From Adiantum capillus-veneris (Eukaryota > Streptophyta > Polypodiopsida > Polypodiales > Pteridaceae), in the NCBI GenBank assembly GCA_014529385.2, contig CM043952.1:57464119-57528118 (forward strand): DNA of 64,000 nucleotides. Reading direction: 5' to 3'. Shown in pieces: positions 23,900 to 36,389 of this stretch. Each line of letters starts with the position of its first letter. Within the stretch, counting starts at the first letter, position 1. A program made the translations under genes and the position numbers. The notes under the pieces are model-generated. The model saw nothing but the letters and a program-made list of their open reading frames with translations, did no database searches and was not told the DNA's origin.

Positions 23900-26800
23900 C
23901 TCCGGCTGCTTTGAAATATTCAACAGTGATCAAGCAAACACAATTTTATATGTAAGAAAAAGAGGGAAGGGGGAGGGGGTGATTGTTGCACTAATACCTT
24001 CTTACAAATCTGTCATGACCAATGGAAGTGAGATTAGTATTTGTTCAACATAGCTTGAGTAAATTACACCACAACACATCACAAGAAAAGCCACCCCAAT
24101 CACTATCTTAAAGCCAGGGGAGTCCTCTCTACCTTGTCGCCCTCTTACAGTATGTGGGATTTATGGCTAAATTGATGACAACACCCAGAGACAAGCTATC
24201 AAGAACTTTAAAAAAAAAAACACCAAGACACTTACACATCATTGTTGTCCATTACTTCACGTTGGAAGAGAGACAAAGTATCCAAGCTTACTCCAAATCC
24301 ACCCTCCTTGATTCAGCAAATATTGGGCTTACAGTAGTAGGAGAAATGATAGATTTCCTACTCTCAATTGAATGATCACTCTCTCTTACAATGGCATAGA
24401 GTTCCCTTGCTAATCACCCCTAATACAACACATGCATATACATAAGACAATGAGCTTCCACTCAAGAGCTCCTTCTAGAGAGGTTGAGCTTTGATTCTCA
24501 AGCTATAGCATAGGGCTCTTGCTTATGGCTCTTCCATTTGTGCTAGCTACACCCTCCTTTTATATTTGAAGGCTAGGGTTACTCCTCTAACCATGGTCGG
24601 GTTAGATTTTCAGCACTTATCTAATTTCTTTTGCTTGGAATTATCAAGAAGTTGGTGTGGATAGATGAAGAAGAGAGAGAGGAGAGAAGTGGAGGTGATA
24701 GGATTTTTCATAGTAGGTTAGTGTTAGTAAATTAGTAGAGTTAGTATTTTTATTGATTTGCAAATGGAATTGGATATTTACAATGGGAGTATCCATGTAG
24801 AATACAAATAAGGAAGAAAAAACTCTTAATAGGTAAGAAAACATGGATTTCTTACAATGTTGATGCTCCAAGTGTCTTGAGTAGGGTCAATTTTGACGCT
24901 TGTTGACTGTCCACTAGCTTTGACGGTACGTTTTTTCTCCACTCTTGACCTTCCTTGGAAGCCAAGGTAAGTGAACATGAGTAATCAATCACCATGATGC
25001 TGTCTTTCAAGAGAAGAGGCTGAATTTTGTGGTTTTTTTGATAGATATGGGTAATATGGATGAGGAAAAATGACACTAGGTGGTCAATTTTGGAATGGAA
25101 GTGTGTGTAGGAGACATGAGTTCACCATGGTTTCTCTTATTCTTCAAGGTTGAGAAGAAGGTGAGTAGGGTGTAGAGAGGAGTGGTGAGAGAGGTGGCGA
25201 TGATGAGTGGAGAAGTGTGTGTGAAAGAGAAAAATGATAAAGTGGAAGAGGGAGTGTGGCTGCATAGCATGGGCAAACTGGGTTCCACCAATAAAATCAT
25301 AGCTCACAGCTCGTAGCTCAAAAAAATATGAAAAAATTTGAGGTAAAAGTTCAGCTTACGAGCTACAACTTTTGTTTGTATCACCTTTTCAAATTCGGGG
25401 AGCATGTGATCTTTAAAAATTCAGCAAAACCGACTGTTTTTTCCACTGCACAAAGTCCTTGTGAGGTCCTTCTTTAGATGATTCTTTTGAATACCTCCAA
25501 GAGTGAGCCCCCCATAGTGCATGCATGCATGCGACATACCCTTGACCTTATTTGGTAGGTCTATAATTGAAGATATTATTGAGATCATGATATAAGTGAA
25601 TAGTACAACTAAGAAAATCAAATATTGAGGGGTCTAAAAAAATATGTACATGTCAAATATAAATAATATAGGTTGAAAAAATATAAAGGGGTCAAAATAA
25701 ATCTCTCTCATTATAAGTCTACCATAAAAAGATGAATATTTTTGGTGGTCTAATTTATGAGACTAATAGAGAATAGATGTAGGAAGGAAAAAATGACAAT
25801 AATGAAAAAATATACACATAAATAAACTAGTTTTCTTGGATTTTTGTTGGGATGGAGTTACACCAAAAATAAGAGAAGCTTGCATGAAATTATTTTTATA
25901 TGGAATAAAGAGTACGCAAAATGGTAAGAAAAAATATGGTAATGTTGAGTCAATGTACATAGCATAAATAACACACCATAGGTAGAAATATTTAAATAAA
26001 TACCAAAATAATTATGAAAAATCCTTTTATTTAGTCCCTATATACAATGAAATATTTACACACAAATGGGCCATAATATACTTATATTTTTTATATTTTT
26101 TGGCTCAATTAGCCCAGTGACTAGCTAATTAAGGGTTTTTAAGAAGATATGGGAAAAGTCTCCTAACTCACACACACCTATATACAGTGAAATGGTAGGG
26201 ATAGCCACAGTGTTTGGATGATTTTGGTAGGGTGGGTTAACTCACTATGGAAATTACGGAGAGCCGAAAAACGGCTATCAGTAGCAAGATGATAGGAATA
26301 TAAGAGGGAGAGAGAGAGTCAGTGTATGGTGGCGAATCGGCAGACCTTAACATAAGCAAAATGGAAAGAACAAGCATAAACCATACTCACAATGAAGTGT
26401 ATCCCAAACAACACAAGGTATGGAACCAAGATGGAGTGTATTGATTGCTTGCAAAAGAAGAATACAATAGGTAGCATAGGGAAAGAAGATGAGAAGGGAA
26501 CAAGACCGTATAAAGCATAATGGAGGGATGGAGTTGATGGCAAGGAATATAATGAGTGTAGCCATCATTCTTCTTCTTGAAATCTTGCCTTCAATCCTTC
26601 ATTACAACTGTGTAGAGATATGGTGCTCATTTTTTGCATGGTGATGGTGTTGGGGTTATTTGGTTAGGGTTCATGCTACTAGCATGTAGCACAAGGGTGT
26701 GTATGTGTAGGTGTGTGGCTATGTGTGTATGGAATAGTGTATGTGTGTGTGTGTGTGTGTAGTGTGTCCCATTTACAAAAGAGCAGACCTTCTTTTATAG

Positions 26801-28600
26801 GCCAAGAGAGTAATTAGGGGAGAGATTATGATCAAGGGGAGTTATTACAGAGTAACCTCAGCTAGAGGCATTCCCCCAATGAGAGAACTCCGTGTGCCTT
26901 GCTTATTGACCAATTTCCTCCTAAATCGCCTTCATCATGACGAGATTTGTCTCCATGCCACCTTCCATAGCTTGAGTCAAAGAGCTTCCTTATAATATTT
27001 GAGAGAATCTTGATAAAATAAGAGAAAATAGAGCAATAATGGTGAGAAAACTATAAGAAATTGTGTGTGGAGTTGGACAATCATGACTTCTTCCCATGTG
27101 GATAGACAGGCTTCACCATTTTGGCCATACCTCCCACACCATAGATCCAAAAATTAAAAACAAAATATGGGCCAAAAGATAAGCTCAACACCTACAACTT
27201 TACTGTTGAAAACTTTTTCCAATTCGGAATGGAAAAAATAGAGAAAAATTCCACAAAAATGTGTCCATTTGTTTTCTTCCAAAAGCCTTCCAGGTGGTCC
27301 CTTCTTGATTTCATGTGCAAGCCTTGTCTCCACAAGTGAATTATGCTTGAATTTGATAATATTTTGTTGACTCCAACTCCATAATGTATAAGATTCTCTT
27401 CTCTTTCACTATTGAATTTTAATCTTCACCTGTAGTGACTGTCGAGTTTTACCAAACACCGAGCAAGTTTTCCCGAGCAAAGGGAAAGAAGAGAAAATCT
27501 AATCAAACCTTGTGATTGCATTGTTTTATGTGTTGTCCATCATTGCAATTACCCCTTCCGTGATCTCTATTTAGAGACATGTAGTATTATGTACCTCTTG
27601 TGAGAGCCTACATATATGTAGTGTTATGTACCTCTATACCACTCTTTATTTAAACATGTGTTTGTGACACATGATAGACTTAGAGGTTCATCCCATTGAA
27701 TTTTGTAATCTACTGATGTAACAATTTCCTTTAGGTGCTAGAAAGAATTTGTGGCACTATCACACTATAGAAAAAAGGTTATGCAAGTAGCATTAATGTT
27801 CATAGATTTGCAACTAGAACACACAACACTTGTGGGGAAGATTGGGGTGGTTGTCGCCTCACATAGGATTTAAGAGAGGGTGTAAACAATGGTCTTAGCA
27901 ATGACTTGTTGATGGCCATGGATGGTCGACAACTCTTACATCCCATAAGGTTAGGTGGCACCAAGTCGAAAATCCACAACCCCACAAAGTTTTGTTGGAT
28001 TATATTAGTAGCTCTGCTACTCAACCTGCTAGACTCCTACTAATACTTGCTACACACGGGTAGAACTTGAGGGCTTGACAACTAAGAGCTGCGAGGACAG
28101 ATTGTATGGCAAGGTGTGGGTTCAAAATCCAAAAACATCATGAGCTTTCTCTAGAGATTTCTCTTGAAGAGAATGCAAATGAAACTTTCAATTTATTAAA
28201 ATTGAAACGTTCTTAGACTCAACTAAACAACACACGTGGGTTCTAGTTTACAAAAAGATATGGAACAGTTGGTCGCTTGCACCCATTGTGCAGCCCGCTT
28301 GTCGTGTTTGTCGGGAGCCATGAAGTCTCATGATTACATTGGATGGGGCAAGTCAATAAATGTTGGGGAAGGTTGTGAAAAGAGCTCGTCGTTGTGGTAG
28401 GACTGTTGTTCGACGGCTACATCGAATCAAAGGCAAATTTTGCAATTTAACGACGATCCCACTGATTTTGAGGACATAAGAACAAAAAATTTCTACTTTT
28501 TATGTGACGTGACTCAGCTTTAATGGGTGCATTCTCTCTCTACTTGACCGGCTAACTATCGGTTGAAGGACAGGGTATTTAATTGGCCATGCGACCAGGT
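22401..28600. other. AT-rich, gene-poor region
   Basis: About 6.2 kb holding only short ORFs on both strands without recognisable domains. It includes a (GA)n tract, a GCATGCATGCATGC run near 25520, GT-rich stretches near 26700-26760 and many A/T runs. It is probably old transposon debris, but I could not assign any family. Confidence 0.5.
23821..23897. repeat. (GA)n microsatellite
   Basis: A pure GA tract of 77 bp. Confidence 0.97.
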
Positions 28601-28626
28601 CCTATGATCTCTCCCGAGGAAGCATG

Positions 28627-28735
28627 TAAGACCATATTAGGTATTTTGGTAAAATCCTCACATTATGGGAATCTCCAAATCGACTGAATTCATGTAATTT
28701 GGGAATTTTCCACTTAAAGTGGGAAAAATTGAGGT
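28627..28735. repeat. Candidate left inverted terminal sequence
   Basis: TAAGACCATATTAGGTA (28627-28643) is the inverse of TACCTAATATGGTTTTA at 62976-62992 with one mismatch. About 80 bp inside lies an internal foldback, TTTTCCACTT then AAGTGGGAAAA (about 28707-28730). Its TTTTCCCACTTTA form also occurs beside the right copy. Both sites lie just outside the gene- and minisatellite-bearing segment. They could be ends of one large element or two copies of an unrelated small repeat. Confidence 0.35.
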
Positions 28736-29054
28736 GTGTGGCTAGTAAATAAAGTGAAAATCTCATAGGATTGTGGTGTTGATAAACACCAAAAGTCAAG
28801 AGGATGTACAACACATGGATTTGAATAATAACTATAAATTACATAAAACAAAGGAAGATACAAAAAAGATTTTGTTTACAAATTGACTAGTATAGTCACA
28901 ATAGAAGCTCCACATAATTCTACTCCACATTTGATACCATATCTGAACTTTGATCCAAGTGTGGCTGATGTGCACGAGTGAGGCCTTCTTTGGCTTTTAG
29001 AGCATGTCTTTCTGGAATCTTTATTCTAGAAAATGGTCCTTCTTTGTTGGGTCT

Positions 29055-32000
29055 CTAGGACCAAACAATTGCATCTATAGTTTCCCACACTTGTGGGTCC
29101 TTATAGTTGACAGCCCAATAACCCTTCCAACAATTACTGTAAGCTTGAGTATCTGTCATCCCACTTTTTCTCGCGCAAGGTGCCCAATATTGAATCAAGA
29201 TTTTTCTGTAGTTTGGTGATGTAGGCTCATTATCAATGTCAGATAAAGCCATTGCAAGCCACACTGGATAGATTTTTGTGTCACTCGGAACAAGCATAAG
29301 AAAGTCACCTTGGTGCACATCAGACATAGGGTCAAACTCTTCCCTTGGCCTATCTCGTTGAGGCCCACAAAAATGATCGTTCAACTCTTCAAGGCCTAGG
29401 AATCTTTCTGTTCCTTGTTGCAAATTCATTGTAGTGCTTTGTAGGTGAGAATATTCTTGAGTTTTTGGCCAAAACATTTCATACAAGACTCCCTCTGATA
29501 TGATTGCTTTTCCAATCTCTTCAATTACCTTACTCCAATAATCTATCACGGGTCTATAATATCGCGGAATACTTGAACCATTCCCTAAATTTTTCCAAAA
29601 TTTTATATAGTTCTTTAGCCCCAAAATGACTTCTTCGTGGGCCTTGACATACTCCGCCATTTGTACTAGAGGTGGATCTCCATGTGGTAACATTGGCTTG
29701 CCTTCTGTGTCTGTTTTTCAAAGGCGAATACTTCCACTCCAACTTGATACACCTACATGTGCCTTATATTGCATCATTGGTGTCTCATCTTGCATAAAGA
29801 ACCTGAACTGAAGCGGTTTGGAATGTCCAACAAGTATGTCTTGTCCATCACAAAGATAGCCATCACAATATTGCTTGAAATCGGGGATCTTTGTGAGAAA
29901 AAATGGAGCTGGAGATGAAGATGAGCTGTTTCGTAATGTATCCATCAAATGTGGCAAAGTATAGGTTTGTGTAACTCTCAACTTCTCTGAAAACCTACTA
30001 AACATGGCGTCTATGTCCTCATGTGTGAATGGTTTTGAAAACACCCCTTGCAACAAGCATTGACAAATAGGCAAATAAGTATCGATTTTTGTTTTCCCCT
30101 GCACAATTATCCAATTGTAGCAACAAGTTCTCTGGAAATCTGCGAAATGTTGACCCCAATTCCTCTTCTGCAATTTCTGACGACTGCACAATGGGCTCTT
30201 TTCCATCACTCAAGTTATGGTAGTCCAAAGCATCCCTTGAGTTCAAAGCATGTAGTAGTGAAATATTGCTCCTTGGAAGTCCATTTGTTACTAGATCACC
30301 AAGAGGATGCTTATCTATCCTCTCGAGGTTATGTAAACAATTAGCAATTGAGCCAATTGTAAGATTTGGATCAACTGGCCACAAACCATTCAAGACAAAG
30401 TGTCCGTAATGACCTTCTCCATGTCCATGAGTGATCATGCCAATCAATGCCACCTGCAGATTATATCCTGAATCCACACCCTTGGGAACAATGCGTAATC
30501 TAGGAATGGTAGTCTTCTTTTGATCCATCTTATCATGGATTATGCATACATATTTTTGTGGTTGAGTTTCTGAATACGTGCGCCATGCATAATATAGGCT
30601 TCTGCAACTCTTTTGTTGTGCCATGTGAACTTCTCTCTCCCTCAAGAGAAGAGCTCTCTCTTCAAGAGAAGGTTTAGCTTCTAACCTTGCCTTGATTGAG
30701 CTACAAATATTGCACTTAGAGAACTCACTCGTCTTTGTTAAAGTGACATGTGGGTACTCTTTGTTCCAAATTCTACCAAAAGAAGATTGGGATAGCTTCT
30801 TCTCATAGCCCATTTGGTCAAGTGTCGTGTTGATTTCACATAAAATATCCACTTGTTTGTATGTTGATGGAATCACCAATTGAGTCTCTCTTGAGCCATC
30901 TAGCAGTGTTCTACTTCTATGTGGCATCTTCTCAGAGTTTTTCCACAAACTCATTTAGTAGTGCTCTTGCTAAACTAGTATGTTGAAGTCCCCTTCTCAA
31001 TGTACATGTGTTCCCATGTACATATTGGCGCACACCATTTTCAAAGTTCTCCTTGTATCGATAAAATGATGTCTTTGGTATTCCATGTAGCTCATACCAT
31101 GCTCTACAACAAACAATAGAGCCATTTAGCCTGAATTGGTATCGTGACTTCTCATCTTTCTGATAACATATAGAAAGAACATCATAAACATAATTAGTGC
31201 GTGATTTTTGAGACTCTCCCCAAAATTGTTGTCGTAACCTTGTCACCATATCACGATCTGCAAATTGGCAGCATTTTTGTGCACAACAATCAATGCATGA
31301 TACCCTTTGAATTGATTTGTTTGAAAGGTAAAAAGTCGAAGGTGGTGCTGCTTTTGATTTTTGAGTCTTGTTCATGAAAGTGTATCGTCTCTTCCTTGAC
31401 AACTGGACAACATTACTCCCATCAATTTTTTTTCCAACATTGTCATCGTTGGATACATCCTCATATGTAGCATGCATGCCATCAATAGGAACAAAGCGTT
31501 GTAATGGGCTCCCATTCAACATTGTTGTCTGCTTGATGGGCCACTTTAGCAAAGTGATGCTACCCACTTCAACCACATCATCAATGCTTGCATTTTCTCT
31601 TTCAATACCCAGACCCACACAATCAGGACCAAGTTCCTGAAAGTTGACATAATCATGTGGAAATACATATAAGATGGTCCCTTCATTCATGGTTTGCATC
31701 ATTGTGTCATCTTTTAAAAGGACCCTCTGATTTCTCCAAGACTCTCGAATCATTGCTTCAAATTCTGGGCTTGTCATAGGTATTGCATCTGTAACTAGAG
31801 GATCAGAATGATCATGTTCTTCATCACCATTGTAGCTTTCGTGTGGATCAATTAAGTTCCCATTTAATACAAAAGATTGCAAAAGAAGCTTTGACCATCG
31901 AACAGCACTCCATAATGAGCCTTGGAGAGATGAAGTATCCATTGTAGGAAAAGGTAGGACCACATCCTTCAAGCATTCCTCCACTAGTATGGAGACATTT

Positions 32001-32120
32001 CCCAGCCCTATCTTTGTACCACCACAAGTGGAATCTGGATCTGTTCTACACACACAACCAATAACAACGATTTCATTGTCAAGTATCGTATGTACTTTCT
32101 CCCCAGATTCGAAGTCCATC
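29055..32120 (-). pseudogene. DUF7869-type transposase-like gene, broken copy
   Basis: The last coding exon starts after an acceptor (TTTTACTTACAG) with ATG at 32119. The N-terminal 395 codons hold a cysteine cluster (CIDCCAQKCCQF) and FRLNGSIVCCRAWYELHGI. After a frame change near 30940 the second block has SKCNICSSIKARL and CIIHDKMDQKK, then QLDNCAGENKNRYLFAYLSM. A frame-changing deletion follows near 30025, then FTHEDIDAMFSRFSEKL. A TGA at 29718 interrupts the C-terminal part, which continues in the same frame to 29055. The spaced acidic residues (HDKMD, LDNCAGEN, EDID) fit an RNase H-like, possibly DDE-type fold, as in DUF7869 proteins found in many eukaryotic genomes. Three lesions make it inactive as read. 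Confidence 0.65.
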
Positions 32121-32214
32121 CTGTAAGTAAAAAGATTACATTGTTAAATCCATAGTTATAGAAAAATCTCTTCAAACAAAAAATCATGCTACAACATGAA
32201 AAAGGTTTGCATAG

Positions 32215-34290
32215 GTTGGACAAGTGGTGAACCTTGAGACCAAATCCTCCTTGCTATATTAATGGAAGCAAGGTTGGACAAGTGGTGGACCTTGAAACCA
32301 AAGCCTCTTTGCTATATGAGAGCATAGGTTGGACAAGTGGTGGACCTAGTTGTAATACCCACTGCCACCTATCAACTACTATAGGACTATGCTTTCCAAT
32401 GTCCAAGTATCCCTTGAGTCTTTCAAGGTTGGACAAGTGGTGGACCTTGAAAGCAAAGCCTCTTTGCTATATGAGAGCATAGCTTGGACAAGTGGTGGAC
32501 CTAGTTATAATGCCCAATATCCAAGGTGAAATACCTTAGGACTTTGCTACCTTGCTTGCCAATGTTTACGTAGCCCCTCATTTCTTTAATGGAAGTAAGG
32601 TTGGACAAGTGGTGGACCTTGAAACCAAAGCCTCTTTGCTATATTAGAGCATAGGTTGGACCTAGTTTTAATACCCATTGCCACCTATCAACTACTATAG
32701 GACTATGATCTCCAATGTCCAAGTATCCCTTGAGTCTTTCAAGGTTGAACACGTGGTGGACCTCGAAACGAAAATACCCTTTCTATATTAGAAAGGTTGA
32801 ACACATGGTGGACCTTGAAACGAAAATCCCCTTTCTTTATCAGAGCATAGCTTGGACAAGTGGTTGACCTAGTTATAATGCCCAATATCCAAGGTGAAAC
32901 ACCTTAGGACCTTGCTACCTTGCTTGCCAATGTTTACATAGCCCCTCATTTCTTTAATGGAAGCAAGGTTGGACAAGTGGTGGACCTTGAAAGCAAAGCC
33001 TCTTTGCTATATGAGAGCATAGCTTGGACAAGTGGTGGACCTAGTTATAATGCCCAATATCCAAGGTGAAATACCTTAGGACTTTGCTACCTTGCTTGCC
33101 AATGTTTACGTAGCCCCTCATTTCTTTAATGGAAGTAAGGTTGGACAAGTGGTGGACCTTGAAACCAAAGCCTCTTTGCTATATTAGAGCATAGGTTGGA
33201 CCTAGTTTTAATACCCACTGCCACCTATCAACTACTATAGGACTATGATTTCCAATGTCCAAGTATCCCTTGAGTCTTTCAAGGTTGAACACGTGGTGGA
33301 CCTCGAAACGAAAATCCCCTTTCTATATTAGAAAGGTTGAACACATGGTGGACCTTGAAACGAAAATCCCCTTTCTTTATCAGAGCATAGCTTGGACACG
33401 TGGTGGACCTAGTTATAATGCCCAATATCCAAGGTGAAACACCTTAGGACCTTGCTACCTTGCTTGCCAATGTTTACGTAGCCCCTCATTTCTTTAATGG
33501 AAACAAGGTTGGACAAGTGGTGGACCTTGAAAGCAAAGCCTCTTTGCTATATGAGAGCATAGGTTGGACCTAGTTGTAATACCCACTGCCACCTATCAAC
33601 TACTATAGGACTATGCTTTCCAATGTCCAAGTATCCCTTGAGTCTTGCAAGGTTGAACACGTGGTGGACCTTGAAACCAAAATCCCCTTTCTATATCAGA
33701 GCATAGCTTGGACAAGTGGTGGACCTAGTTATAATGCTCCTTTCTTTAATGGAAGAAAGGTTGGAAAAGTGGTGAATCTTGAAATTCAAACCCTTTGGCT
33801 ATATATAGAGGATAGCTTGGACAAGTGGTGGGCTTAGTTGTAGTATCCAATGTCCAAGGTCCAAGGTGAACTATGTAAAGACCTTACTTCCAAAAACAAA
33901 GTCGTACAAGTGGTTCTCCTTGAAACCAAAACCTCCTTAGTGTATTAGAACATAGCTTGGAGAAGTGGTGGACTTAGTTGTAATGGTGAATGTCCAAAGC
34001 AAACTATTATAGGACCTTTCTTCCCAAATCAAGTTTGGACAAGTGGTGGATCTTGAAACCAAAACCCCCTTACTCTATTAGAGCATAGCTTAGATAAGTG
34101 GTGGACCTAGGTGCCATGGAAAATGTTCAATCTGAACTGCTGTAGGACCTTGCTATTAAATGTCTAAGTAGAGCTAGCTTCTTTAATGGAATCAAGGTTG
34201 GGAAAGTGGTGCATCTTGAAACCAAAAGCCCTTTATTGTATTAGAGCATAGCTTGGACAAGTGAGGGACCTAGTTTTAATGTGTGATGTC
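32215..34290 (+). repeat. Minisatellite array 1, core GGACAAGTGGTGGACC
   Basis: The core recurs every 50-180 bp with variable spacers such as CTAGTTATAATGCCCAATAT and CTTGAAAGCAAAGCCTCTTT. Between about 32430 and 33565 two higher-order units are related by an exact 540-bp offset, with only about ten mismatches. Units after 33600 are more diverged. The array lies in what would be the upstream intron of the minus-strand DUF7869-type gene. Confidence 0.95.
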
Positions 34291-34850
34291 CAAAGAAAAG
34301 TATTACAAGACCTTGCTTTCCAATATTTGAATTGGTCAAGTGGTTAAAACTAAGTATTAAACTTTGACCATTTTCTTCTCGAATTGCCAAAAAGCTAGTT
34401 TTAGACACCCCTAAATGAAAATGGTTTAGGGTGGCCTTAAACAATGTTTTTTCAAAGACTTGAACAAAAGGGTTGCCGAAGAGTAATGAAAATTTATTGT
34501 GGCTTGAAGTGCCTGAGTATGTGAAAACAAGCCTAGGTTTTCCACGAGGCAAAAGGTGACATAATAAGAACATTGGAAACTTAGGATTGACCATGTGGCC
34601 TAAACTTTGGCAAGTGAAGTGGTGGCCAAGTTTTGTGGCACAGTGTGTACTTGGTCCTATATGTGTTGACCACTTGGCTAAATCTAGGACCATAAGGCCA
34701 AACCTTTGGCACCTTAAATATAGTATGGGACATAATCTAGAACTGCTATAGTAAATTAGTAGTATAGTTAATATGTCATATTTGTATTATATTTAAGTAT
34801 ATGCTAATATAATTTATGTTCAAAATTTCACTAATGAAGAATGTTCCCAT
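34291..34850. other. Stretch between repeats without recognisable gene
   Basis: Non-repetitive sequence with a 150-codon minus-strand ORF (34241-34693) that contains array-derived words such as GPSLVQAML at its end and no domain. It is probably degenerate array and flank. Confidence 0.4.
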
Positions 34851-35055
34851 TTAGCACTCCGGATGCGGGGTCTTAGGGCAATGCCACAATGGGGTGACAA
34901 GGCAGCGCTTCCACGTGAGGTTTGGGGGTAGCGCTCTTGATTGGGATGTGGAATATAGCACTCTCGACGGCGGGGCTTGGGAGGTTGATTTTGGGATATT
35001 GTTCTGGGCGGGGTTCGGGGCAGCGCCCCGGGCGGGGTCAAGGGGCACCCAAAGA
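34851..35055. repeat. GC-rich island with hairpins
   Basis: About 200 bp of GC-rich DNA in an AT-rich region. It contains repeated GGCAGCGC and GGGCGGGGT words and a perfect hairpin, CGGGGC-AGC-GCCCCG (35016-35030). It may be an inserted element of different origin. No ORF here is convincing. Confidence 0.5.
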
Positions 35056-35219
35056 TTTTCTTTTTTAAAAGTGAATTCCTAGTATAGAGTTACGCATGTT
35101 TTTCATATTTTCAACCATGATTTCTTTAATTTTGGCCGTGTGAATTGGTTAATGTTTTATATTGCTTTTGTTTTTTTTAATCCTATGATAAAACATGGAC
35201 TTGTAGCATACGTGGCATT

Positions 35220-35520
35220 CTAATAAACCCTATCAAGATTAGGCACACAGAGAGCGCACGAGCAACGCACACAGAGAAAGCAGGCGAGCAGCAAACACAC
35301 AGAAAGCGCACACGGATCGCACACAGTTGGAGTATACGCGCGCGTAGAGGAGCAAGCTCGGCATCGTACACAACACACAGGTGGAGTGCACAGGATTGAA
35401 AGTTCGCGCACAAGATAAAGAAACAGCAGCGTACACAACGCTTTCCAGAAGGGCAGGATCGGGCATAGCTTCTTCTCAGGAGACATTGCACACCTCACGA
35501 ATAGAGAAAAAACAGGTATT
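35220..35520 (+). other. CACA/GCGC-rich stretch, possible transcript leader
   Basis: Purine- and CACACAG-rich sequence ends at a donor-like AACAGGTATTT (35511-35521). A similar AAACAGGTATTT occurs at about 35910. It could be an untranslated first exon of the plus-strand genes, but its phase and product cannot be tied to the exon at 46729. Confidence is low. Confidence 0.15.
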
Positions 35521-35640
35521 TCTCTCTCCCTCACTCTCTGTCTTTCTCCATATAGAGAAGATGGTTCTCTGTAACTCTTCTTGCACACACACTCTCTCGT
35601 CAAAAGACAGAGATACATAGTTTAAAAGTATCCCCGCACA

Positions 35641-35910
35641 CATACACATATTCCCACACATCGTCTTCCTCTCTTCCACATACATAACCACAGTGAAATC
35701 TGTTATCTTGCTGTCTCTCTCTTGAAAATACATGCACATATTCCCACACATCGTCTTCCTCACTTCCACATACATAACCGCAATGAAATCTGTTATCTTG
35801 TTGTCTCTCTCTTGAAAATACGTGCACATATTCCCATACATCGTCTTCCTCTCTTCCACATACATAAACACAGTGAAATCTGTTATCTTTCTCTCTCCTC
35901 TCTCTAAAAA
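35641..35910. repeat. Three 90-bp tandem repeats
   Basis: The block CACATATTCCCACACATCG begins at 35645, 35735 and 35825, exactly 90 bp apart each time. Copies differ by only a few bases. They are followed by CT and TATC microsatellites (35915-35990). Because 90 is divisible by three, the minus strand carries an open 30-residue repeat, but composition and context argue against a gene. Confidence 0.95.
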
Positions 35911-36174
35911 ACAGGTATTTATCTCTCTCTCTCTCTATCTATCTATCTCTGTATCTTGCTATCTCTCTCTTGAAAATACATGCTCATGTATGTGTGCGTC
36001 TGTGTTATCTATGTGTATGTATGTATATTTGTGTTATTTCATTGTAATACTCATACATAATGCAGATACACAATTACACTTAATTACGATATGCACACAT
36101 AGTATATATACATACATAAATATCACAAATAACTAACACATTGTAATACTAGTAAAATTGAATGGAAGACTTAC

Positions 36175-36260
36175 TTGCGTGATCTGTTAAAGTCGATTCT
36201 TGTAGCGAGTTCTGGATGTATGCTGAGCTGATTTTCCTCTAATCCATTTGTAGATATGAT
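36175..36260 (-). other. Candidate upstream exon of the DUF7869-type gene
   Basis: On the minus strand the donor CGCAA|GTAAGTCTTCC lies at 36174. The exon to its right is open in a frame that ends with two spare bases, which fits the acceptor at 32121. It has no ATG, so it may be untranslated leader, with translation starting at 32119. The intron would be about 4.05 kb and would contain array 1, the GC-rich island and the 90-bp repeats. Confidence 0.25.
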
Positions 36261-36389
36261 TGTAACTTCTGTTTCTCAAAAAAAGTAGTGTTGTTTAGTG
36301 ATACACCTAATGGACATAAATGGTTGAAACTAGGACATGTAGACCAAGAATACGTGTATTTTTTGGATGAATATATACACTTTTTGGTG

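Noticed and set aside
24644-26568. Several 60-85 codon minus-strand ORFs
   Set aside because: Short, low-complexity hydrophobic translations of AT-rich DNA with no conserved motif or splice context.
34820-35048. Proline/arginine-rich minus-strand ORFs
   Set aside because: Their composition simply reflects the GC-rich island and they lack any domain.
35476-35871. Minus-strand 131-codon ORF with an internal 30-residue repeat
   Set aside because: The repeat is explained by a 90-bp DNA repeat whose length is divisible by three. There is no domain, and composition follows the microsatellite-rich flanks.
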